A model generated the notes under the pieces. That model saw only the letters and a program-made list of their open reading frames with translations, ran no database searches and was not told where the DNA came from. A stretch of DNA of 8,760 nucleotides from an uncultured Eubacteriales bacterium (GTDB taxonomy: Bacteria; Bacillota; Clostridia; Peptostreptococcales; Anaerovoracaceae), in NCBI GenBank assembly GCA_902766185.1, contig CACXCQ010000069.1:1-8760 (forward strand), in the 5' to 3' direction. Numbering within the stretch: position 1 is the first letter of the stretch; each line of letters starts with the position of its first letter. Below are positions 4,520 through 8,760 of this stretch, one piece after another. Both the position numbers and the translations under genes were made by a program.

Positions 4520-5389
4520 TCATTCGAGGGAATTATCCTGCGCGGAATTCCAACGCTCCTCCGTCTGCTGATGGAACCGAATATGGGCGAACAGCTGCCG
4601 CTCTGCAAACCGGGCCAGAGCGTCTTTTTTGTTTTCCCGGTAGTAATCGATCCGGTCCGTAAAAGCCAGGATCACATCCTGGATCATCTTCTGACGGGAG
4701 GCGGAAGTCATGATGCTGCCCGGGCGCACCCGGTAACCGTACATACGCATCCCGGTGACGACTACACGGCGGCAGGGGAGCATCAGCCGGTGCGCAACAG
4801 CGTTGTCTTCGGCATACTGCCCCACGGGATAGCGCAGATCCCGGAACAGATCCCGGTGGTACATCTTGCAGTGGGCGCTGCCGAAGAAATAACCCGCCGG
4901 AAGGTCCTTCCACCGGCAGGCCTCTTCGCCGGAAAAAACGGCGATGGGAGAGGGGCTGCCCCAGGGGTCCGGGATCGGGTCGCCATCGTGAAAGGCGAGA
5001 AGCCCGCAGCAGCTGATCTGAGCGTCATTGCTGCGGATGGCATCATAGAGGATCCTGAGAAAGTCGCGGTGGGCCAGAACATCATCGGAATCCACCATGA
5101 CCAGATATTCTCCTCTGGCGTGGTCCAGTCCGGTGTTTCTGGCGGCGGACAGGCCTGCGTTTTGCTGGTGAAAGACTCGGATCCTTTCGTCCCGGGCAGC
5201 GTAGGAATCGCAGATCTGCCCGCCGGCATCGCGGGAGCCGTCATCCACCAGGAGCATCTCCCAGTCGGTGAAGCTCTGCCGGAGGATGCTGTCGAGGCAG
5301 TCCGGAAGATAGGCCTCTACCTGGTAGACGGGTACGATGATGCTGATCTCGGGACGGACCGCGCCGCCGCTGCTGCAGTTGCTGTGCAT
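4520..5389 (-). CDS. Glycosyltransferase family 2
   Basis: A 289-residue GT-A fold transferase of usual length. The N-terminal strand EISIIVPVYQVEAYLPDCLD (residues 14-33) leads to LLVDDGSRD (46-54), with the nucleotide-binding DDGS. HQQNAGLSAARNTGLDHARG (74-93) follows, and VDSDD (99-103) is the metal-binding DxD site. YAEDNAVAHRLM (192-203) holds the ED catalytic-base motif. YGYRVRPGSIM (217-227) resembles EpsJ-like exopolysaccharide enzymes. No C-terminal membrane helices are seen. I moved the start 17 codons inside the longest frame to ATG 5387-5389, because AGGAG (plus-strand 5397-5401) lies seven bases before it, while the upstream ATG at 5438-5440 falls within the promoter. The gene is convergent with the peptide operon (3 bases between stops) and divergent from the GT14 gene. 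The acceptor and sugar cannot be read. Confidence 0.88.
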   Translation of the reverse strand: MHSNCSSGGAVRPEISIIVPVYQVEAYLPDCLDSILRQSFTDWEMLLVDDGSRDAGGQICDSYAARDERIRVFHQQNAGLSAARNTGLDHARGEYLVMVDSDDVLAHRDFLRILYDAIRSNDAQISCCGLLAFHDGDPIPDPWGSPSPIAVFSGEEACRWKDLPAGYFFGSAHCKMYHRDLFRDLRYPVGQYAEDNAVAHRLMLPCRRVVVTGMRMYGYRVRPGSIMTSASRQKMIQDVILAFTDRIDYYRENKKDALARFAERQLFAHIRFHQQTEERWNSAQDNSLE

Positions 5390-5396
5390 GGAAACA

Positions 5397-5401
5397 CTCC
5401 T
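5397..5401 (-). promoter_or_regulatory. Ribosome binding site fixing the GT2 start
   Basis: AGGAG on the minus strand sits seven bases before ATG 5387-5389. It favours this start over the in-frame ATG at 5438-5440, which has no such site. Confidence 0.7.
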
Positions 5402-5430
5402 GTTATCCGCGGACTCTTGCTCATGGATAA

Positions 5431-5439
5431 ATAATACCA
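5431..5439 (-). promoter_or_regulatory. Extended -10 promoter for the GT2 gene
   Basis: On the minus strand TGGTATTAT matches the extended -10 form TGnTATAAT, with no convincing -35 box. It would start transcription near 5424, leaving a short leader before the ribosome site. Confidence 0.45.
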
Positions 5440-5457
5440 TAATTCAGCAATGCAGTC

Positions 5458-5486
5458 TTGCCGTTTCGGCGATTCTGTTGTATATA
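5458..5486 (+). promoter_or_regulatory. Promoter for the GT14 gene
   Basis: TTGCCG (5458-5463), a 17-base spacer and TATATA (5481-5486) give a good housekeeping-sigma promoter. Transcripts would start near 5493, ahead of AAGGAAGGG (5502-5510) and the ATG at 5518. Confidence 0.6.
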
Positions 5487-5517
5487 GGATACAGAGTCGA
5501 AAAGGAAGGGAAAACCG

Positions 5518-6420
5518 ATGAGCAACAGACACGCATATCTCGTGATGGCGCATCACAGGCCGGATCTGCTCCAGATGCTTCTGGAGGAGCTGGATGATCC
5601 GCGCAATGATATCTTCCTCCACATCGACCGAAAAGCGGGTGCGGACATGGAGCCGTCCAGGTTTTGCGTCAGGCAGAGCCGCCTGACGGTCATCCCCTCC
5701 ATGAAGGTGGAGTGGGCGGGGTACTCGCAGGTGGCCTGCGGGATGGCGCTACTGAAAGCTGCGGTGGGAACGGAGAAATACGCCTACGTCCACATGATGA
5801 CCGGGGCGAGTTATCCGCTGTGCACGCAGGACGAGATCCACGCCTTTTTCGAGGCCAATGCCGGCAGAGAGTTCATGGAGATCAGCCCCCGAAACTGTGA
5901 GGAGAGAGTGCGATATCGCTGGATCTTCAACGAGATCGGCAAGAGATACGAAACGGACAGCTGGTACAGGCTGATCCACAAGGTGCAGCAGAAGTTTGGT
6001 ATTCTGCAGCAGAGCTGGGGCATCGACAGGTTTCGCAAATACGGGATGGAATGCCGGAAGGGCCTGGCCTACTGGTCCGTCACCGGGGAGCTTGCCGCGT
6101 ATCTGGTCAGCCGGGAAAAGCTGATCCGCCGGATGCTGAGGCACTCCGTTTACGGGGATGAGATCTTCGCGCAGACCATAGCCTATAACAGCCCCTTCCG
6201 GGAGAACCTGTTCGATGAAGAGGGCAGGCCGAACGGATCCCGCCGGGCGACCACCTGGCTGCTGGAGAATGCGGGCATTCGCAGAGAAGGACACAACTTC
6301 CGGCGGGAGGACATTCCGTTCCTCCGGCAGACAGACGATCTCTTCGCCCTTAAATTCGAAGGGAAAGACGGACCGATGCTGATCCGGCAGATCAGGGAAT
6401 GGATGGAGGAGCGTGCCTGA
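5518..6420 (+). CDS. GT14 'Branch' family beta-1,6-N-acetylglucosaminyltransferase-like protein
   Basis: A 300-residue protein with the core-2/I-branching (PF02485) pattern. It opens HAYLVMAHHRPDLLQMLLEE (5-24), then DIFLHIDRKA (31-40), WAGYSQVACGMALLKAAV (66-83), YVHMMTGASYPL (90-101), KGLAYWSVTGELAAYLV (181-197) and GDEIFAQTIAYNSPF (213-227). The conserved Trp-Gly-x-S, SG/TGxxYPL and DE boxes are all in order. The animal members add GlcNAc to glycans. Bacterial members lack the signal-anchor, as here, and are found in polysaccharide and capsule loci; their substrates are mostly unknown. The start is supported by AAGGAAGGG eight to sixteen bases upstream. It is transcribed away from the GT2 gene from a shared intergenic region of about 130 bases. 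No clear terminator follows, so some read-through into the next gene is possible. Confidence 0.87.
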   Translation: MSNRHAYLVMAHHRPDLLQMLLEELDDPRNDIFLHIDRKAGADMEPSRFCVRQSRLTVIPSMKVEWAGYSQVACGMALLKAAVGTEKYAYVHMMTGASYPLCTQDEIHAFFEANAGREFMEISPRNCEERVRYRWIFNEIGKRYETDSWYRLIHKVQQKFGILQQSWGIDRFRKYGMECRKGLAYWSVTGELAAYLVSREKLIRRMLRHSVYGDEIFAQTIAYNSPFRENLFDEEGRPNGSRRATTWLLENAGIRREGHNFRREDIPFLRQTDDLFALKFEGKDGPMLIRQIREWMEERA

Positions 6421-6456
6421 AGCCTCATCTGTTCGCATCCCTTTGCATCGGTGGGG

Positions 6457-6462
6457 TATAAT
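6457..6462 (+). promoter_or_regulatory. -10 box for the FMN reductase gene
   Basis: TATAAT is a perfect -10 hexamer. The only -35 candidate, TTCGCA, is 19 bases upstream and weak, which may indicate an activator or a need for other contacts. An ATCGGTG element (6447-6453) lies directly upstream. Confidence 0.5.
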
Positions 6463-6488
6463 ATGATAAACTAAACAACGTCAACTGC

Positions 6489-6508
6489 ACCGATCACTTT
6501 GGATCGGT
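6489..6508 (+). promoter_or_regulatory. Inverted repeat in the FMN reductase leader
   Basis: ACCGATC (6489-6495) and GATCGGT (6502-6508) form a perfect 7-bp inverted repeat around a 6-base centre, 22 bases before the ATG. A third related half-site, ATCGGTG, is at 6447-6453 just upstream of the -10 box. It could be an operator flanking the promoter or an RNA hairpin ahead of the ribosome site GAAGGAGG (6514-6521). Confidence 0.4.
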
Positions 6509-6530
6509 ATCGAGAAGGAGGAACAGTTAA

Positions 6531-7043
6531 ATGAAGATCACAGTGTTAAACGGAAGTCCCCGTAAGGTCAACACGTCGTTCATGGTGGACGCTTTCGTCG
6601 CTGGCGCTGAGGAAGCCGGACATACGGTCGAGGTCATCCAGGTCGGTAAGATGAAGATCGCCGGCTGCCTCGGCTGCGAGTACTGCCATGGCAAGGGGGA
6701 GGGCCAGTGCATCCAGAAGGATGATATGGAAAAGGTCATCCCCGCGTATCAGGACTGCGACATGATCGTGTTCGCGTCCCCGATCTACTACTTCACCATG
6801 ACGGCGCAGATGCAGGCCGCCATCCAGAGAGTATACAGCATCATGAAGCCGCCCAAAGCAACCAAGGCCGCGCTGCTGCTGTCCTCCATGTCTCCGAATG
6901 TCTACGACGGCGCCATCGGCGAGTACAAGGGCATCCTGGGATTCATGGGCATCGAGGATATGGGCATCTTCACCGCGAAGGATCCGGAGAACGGAAGCGA
7001 TGAGCTGAAGCAGACCATCTACGATTTTGCCAAGGGTCTGTAG
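6531..7043 (+). CDS. Flavodoxin-fold NAD(P)H-dependent FMN reductase
   Basis: A 170-residue protein of the NADPH-dependent FMN reductase/iron-sulfur flavoprotein-like family. The N-terminus MKITVLNGSPRKVNTSFMV carries the FMN phosphate loop GSPRK (8-12). A cysteine cluster, C46, C49, C52 and C60, lies in CLGCEYCHGKGEGQC before DDM (64-66). SPIYYF (83-88) contacts the flavin ring. The C-cluster may hold an Fe-S cluster as in Isf proteins, or it may be the related C-x-x-C redox pair; I cannot decide. It is cytoplasmic, using NAD(P)H to reduce FMN or an electron acceptor, and common in strict anaerobes. The start has a strong GGAGG site. It has its own promoter and a strong terminator behind it, so it is likely a single-gene unit with no evident tie to the peptide operon. 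Confidence 0.88.
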   Translation: MKITVLNGSPRKVNTSFMVDAFVAGAEEAGHTVEVIQVGKMKIAGCLGCEYCHGKGEGQCIQKDDMEKVIPAYQDCDMIVFASPIYYFTMTAQMQAAIQRVYSIMKPPKATKAALLLSSMSPNVYDGAIGEYKGILGFMGIEDMGIFTAKDPENGSDELKQTIYDFAKGL

Positions 7044-7060
7044 AAGGAATCGATCCCGGT

Positions 7061-7107
7061 AAAAAAAACACTGCAGGCAGCGGTACTTGCCTGCAGTGGT
7101 TTTTTTT
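7061..7107. terminator. Bidirectional Rho-independent terminator
   Basis: CACTGCAGGCA (7069-7079) pairs perfectly with TGCCTGCAGTG (7088-7098), an 11-bp stem with an 8-base loop. It is flanked by eight A (7061-7068) and eight T (7100-7107), so it works for the FMN reductase on the plus strand and the CoA-transferase on the minus strand. The T-run overlaps the CoA-transferase TAA stop. Confidence 0.93.
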
Positions 7108-8455
7108 ATTCTCCTACATACGGCGTGTTGAATCTCTCTTCAAAGGCCTTTGACAGTTCGTCCACCACCGACGGATGGGCGATGTTGATCAGGGCACGGG
7201 CACGCTCCCGGAGGGTCTTGCCCTTCAGGTGGGCGATGCCGTACTCGGTGATGATGTAGTCTACGTCGTAGCGGTTGGTGGTCACCGCAGCGCCGTTATC
7301 GATGTAGGGTACGATCTTGGAAATGATGGTGCCGTCCTTTTTCGTTACGATGGAGGACATGGCGATGATGGAGATGCCCTTGCCGTCCTCCGCTCTGGAG
7401 GCACCGCGGACGAAGTCGACCTGTCCGCCTACACCGGAGAACTGTTTCGTGCCGATGGAGGCAGCTACCACCTGACCCATGAAGTCCACCTGGAGAGCGG
7501 AGTTGATGGAGACCATCTTATTGTTCTTCGCGATGACCGTGGGGTCGTTGACGTAGTCCACCGGACGGAGCATCAGCATGGGGTTGTGATCCGCGAAGTC
7601 ATAGAGCCGCTTCGTGCCCATCAGGAAGGTGACCACGATCTGGCCCTTGTGAAGAGTCTTCTCGGAGCAGTCGATGACACCAGCTTCCACCAGATCCAGA
7701 ACGCCGTCGGCGATCATCTCGGAGTGGATGCCCAGATGCTTGTGGTTCCGCAGGGAAGCCAGCACCGCGTCGGGGATGGCGCCGATGCCCAGCTGCAGCG
7801 TGGACCCGTCTTCGATCAGGGAGGCGCAGTATTCGCCGATGGCCATTTCCACATCTCCAACCACCGGAGGCTGGGATTCCATCAGCGGCTCGTTCATCTC
7901 AACGATGGCGTCCAGCTGGCTGACGTGTACGTGGGTGTCACCGTAGGCGAAGGGCATGTTCTCGTTGACCTGGGCGATGACGATCTTCGCGGAGCGGATC
8001 GCCTGGAAGGTGTATCCGGACTCCACACCGAGGTTGCAGTAGCCCCACTGATCCGGCGGGGAGACCATCACCAGGCACACATCGAAGTTCAGGATCCCCC
8101 GGCGCATCCAGATGGGCAGCTCGGAGAAGTACACCGGGATGACATCGCCGTTGCCGTGGGCAATGCTGTTTCTTGTTCCGGCGCCGAAGAAGATGCCGTC
8201 AAAGGTGAAGTTGTCCTTGTACTTCGGGTTCGTGTATTCTCCCTTGCCCAGAGAGACCATGTGGGTGATGTGCACGCCGCGGTAGGCGTCGTGGTTGGCT
8301 ACCATGGCGTCGATCAGCCCTGTGGGCTCGCAGATGCAGTGTCCGAAGATCACGTGATCGTGGGATTTGATCAGCTTCACCGCCTCCTCTGCGGTGGTCA
8401 GCCTTTCCTGATATATGTCCTTCCAGTTCATGGGGTTTCCGCTCATCTCTTTCAT
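7106..8455 (-). CDS. Acetate/butyrate/4-hydroxybutyrate-type CoA-transferase
   Basis: A 449-residue class I CoA-transferase of the acetyl-CoA hydrolase/transferase family, of normal length (430-460). It shows GIGAIPDAV (223-231), GIHSEMIADGV (242-252) with the likely catalytic Glu246 that forms the glutamyl-CoA intermediate, and GVGGQVDFVRGA (341-352), the CoA-site motif. VDYIITEYGIAHLKGKT near the C-terminus is also typical. It exchanges CoA between an acyl-CoA and acetate in fermentation. The motif form points to the 4-hydroxybutyrate or butyryl-CoA:acetate groups, but I cannot fix the substrate. The start was set at ATG 8453-8455 because AGGAGGT lies eight bases before it; the longer frame from 8473 would translate through that site. 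It has no cofermentation gene beside it here. The AT-rich region 8456-8553 must carry the promoter, but I see no clean -35/-10 pair. Confidence 0.9.
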   Translation of the reverse strand: MKEMSGNPMNWKDIYQERLTTAEEAVKLIKSHDHVIFGHCICEPTGLIDAMVANHDAYRGVHITHMVSLGKGEYTNPKYKDNFTFDGIFFGAGTRNSIAHGNGDVIPVYFSELPIWMRRGILNFDVCLVMVSPPDQWGYCNLGVESGYTFQAIRSAKIVIAQVNENMPFAYGDTHVHVSQLDAIVEMNEPLMESQPPVVGDVEMAIGEYCASLIEDGSTLQLGIGAIPDAVLASLRNHKHLGIHSEMIADGVLDLVEAGVIDCSEKTLHKGQIVVTFLMGTKRLYDFADHNPMLMLRPVDYVNDPTVIAKNNKMVSINSALQVDFMGQVVAASIGTKQFSGVGGQVDFVRGASRAEDGKGISIIAMSSIVTKKDGTIISKIVPYIDNGAAVTTNRYDVDYIITEYGIAHLKGKTLRERARALINIAHPSVVDELSKAFEERFNTPYVGE

Positions 8456-8462
8456 TTTCAGC

Positions 8463-8469
8463 ACCTCCT
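8463..8469 (-). promoter_or_regulatory. Ribosome binding site fixing the CoA-transferase start
   Basis: AGGAGGT on the minus strand lies eight bases before ATG 8453-8455. The upstream in-frame ATG (8471-8473) directly abuts this site and so is not the start. Confidence 0.85.
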
Positions 8470-8553
8470 GCATATAAGGGTGGGTTCTTTCTTTGTTCCA
8501 ATTTTAATACATTGTTGTCATTTGTATAGGGGTATTCATCGCTTTAGCCCGAC

Positions 8554-8597
8554 AAAAAAATGCGTATGCGCATAGAACTTGATGCGTTAACGCATTT
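8554..8597 (-). terminator. Terminator of the EamA gene, built from two palindromes
   Basis: On the minus strand AAATGCGT pairs with ACGCATTT (8 bp). After a 3x3 internal loop CGCAT pairs with ATGCG (5 bp) around the 8-base loop CAAGTTCT, and a run of seven T follows the stem directly (plus-strand A-run 8554-8560). This fits an intrinsic terminator 19 bases past the EamA stop. The arms are themselves palindromes, ATGCGTATGCGCAT (8560-8573) and ATGCGTTAACGCAT (8582-8595), so an operator role is an alternative. Confidence 0.6.
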
Positions 8598-8615
8598 CTC
8601 GGGCATGACCTAAGG

Positions 8616-8760
8616 TCACTTCCCCGCCGCGACGGACCTGGTCAGAACGATGATGGCTGCGATCACGAGGAATGTGCCCGCAAGGCCGGCAATGGTGGGG
8701 ATCTCCTGGTAAACGATGAGTCCGAAGATCAGCGCCGATGTGGGTTCCGCGCCGGAGGCC
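8616..8760 (-). CDS. EamA/DMT-family transporter, C-terminal end (partial)
   Basis: Only the last 47 codons are in the window; the rest lies beyond the right edge. The segment reads ASGAEPTSALIFGLIVYQEI, then PTIAGLAGTFLVIAAIIVLT, and ends RSVAAGK. AEPTSALIFGLIVYQE is the usual loop and ninth membrane helix of EamA repeats (family form EPVxAxxxGxxxxGE), and IAGLAGTFLVIAAIIVL is the last helix. It ends in a short basic tail, with the stop at 8616-8618. These proteins are ten-helix membrane transporters for small metabolites or drugs; the substrate is unknown. A terminator hairpin follows. Confidence 0.8.
   Translation of the reverse strand, partial: ASGAEPTSALIFGLIVYQEIPTIAGLAGTFLVIAAIIVLTRSVAAGK

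Noticed and set aside
4571..5434. Plus-strand open frame of 287 codons
   Set aside because: Shadow of the GT2 gene; no family signature, no ribosome site.
7175..8575. Long plus-strand open frame (466 codons)
   Set aside because: It is the mirror of the CoA-transferase gene. Its translation is Val/Asp/His/Gly-rich without any known motif, and it lacks a ribosome site; the minus strand encodes a full, motif-complete enzyme.

Overview
The window looks like a chromosomal stretch of an anaerobic, fairly GC-rich member of the Firmicutes, class Clostridia. The gene families are typical of that group: a PqqD-like peptide chaperone with a kinase and a nucleotidyltransferase, a 4-hydroxybutyrate/butyrate-type CoA-transferase, a cysteine-rich FMN reductase and an EamA exporter. 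Strong GGAGG ribosome sites and Firmicute-style promoters and terminators agree. I cannot name the species.

Layout. Positions 4-216 (minus strand) hold a short remnant of an FAD/NAD-binding oxidoreductase. From 253 to 4516 (plus strand) runs what I think is the most interesting part, a compact RiPP-like locus. It contains two tandem, related micro-genes (347-445 and 552-647; 32 and 31 residues, both GTG-started, each with its own near-consensus promoter). These are followed without a real gap by a PqqD-type peptide-binding protein (672-938), a GT4 glycosyltransferase (941-2125), a HPr-kinase-like P-loop kinase (2134-2922), a NTP_transf_5-type nucleotidyltransferase (2901-4052) and a small S24/S26 serine peptidase with an arginine-rich tail (4049-4516). 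Several genes overlap by 4-22 bases, so they are probably one operon. The two micro-genes were not in the supplied ORF list and were found by reading the sequence.

Proposed working of the locus (inference): the conserved front half of each peptide is a leader bound by the PqqD-like protein. The Thr/Ser-rich back half is the core, modified by the kinase, the nucleotidyltransferase and/or the glycosyltransferase, and the peptidase trims the product. Kinase plus nucleotidyltransferase is known from paeninodin/pseudomycoidin-type lasso peptide clusters. Here there is no lasso cyclase, no lasso leader protease, no radical SAM enzyme, no YcaO or lanthionine enzyme and no ABC transporter in view.

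The operon meets tail-to-tail (3 bases apart) a GT2 glycosyltransferase on the minus strand (4520-5389). This gene is divergent from a GT14 'Branch' family glycosyltransferase (5518-6420), and promoters for both lie between them. They may serve surface polysaccharide synthesis or decorate the peptide product. Beyond that come housekeeping-type genes: an FMN-dependent NAD(P)H reductase (6531-7043), a bidirectional terminator (7061-7107), an acetate/butyrate/4-hydroxybutyrate CoA-transferase on the minus strand (7106-8455), a hairpin terminator (8554-8597), and the C-terminal end of an EamA-type drug/metabolite transporter (8616-8760, cut by the window edge). I saw no tRNA, rRNA, CRISPR or insertion sequence.
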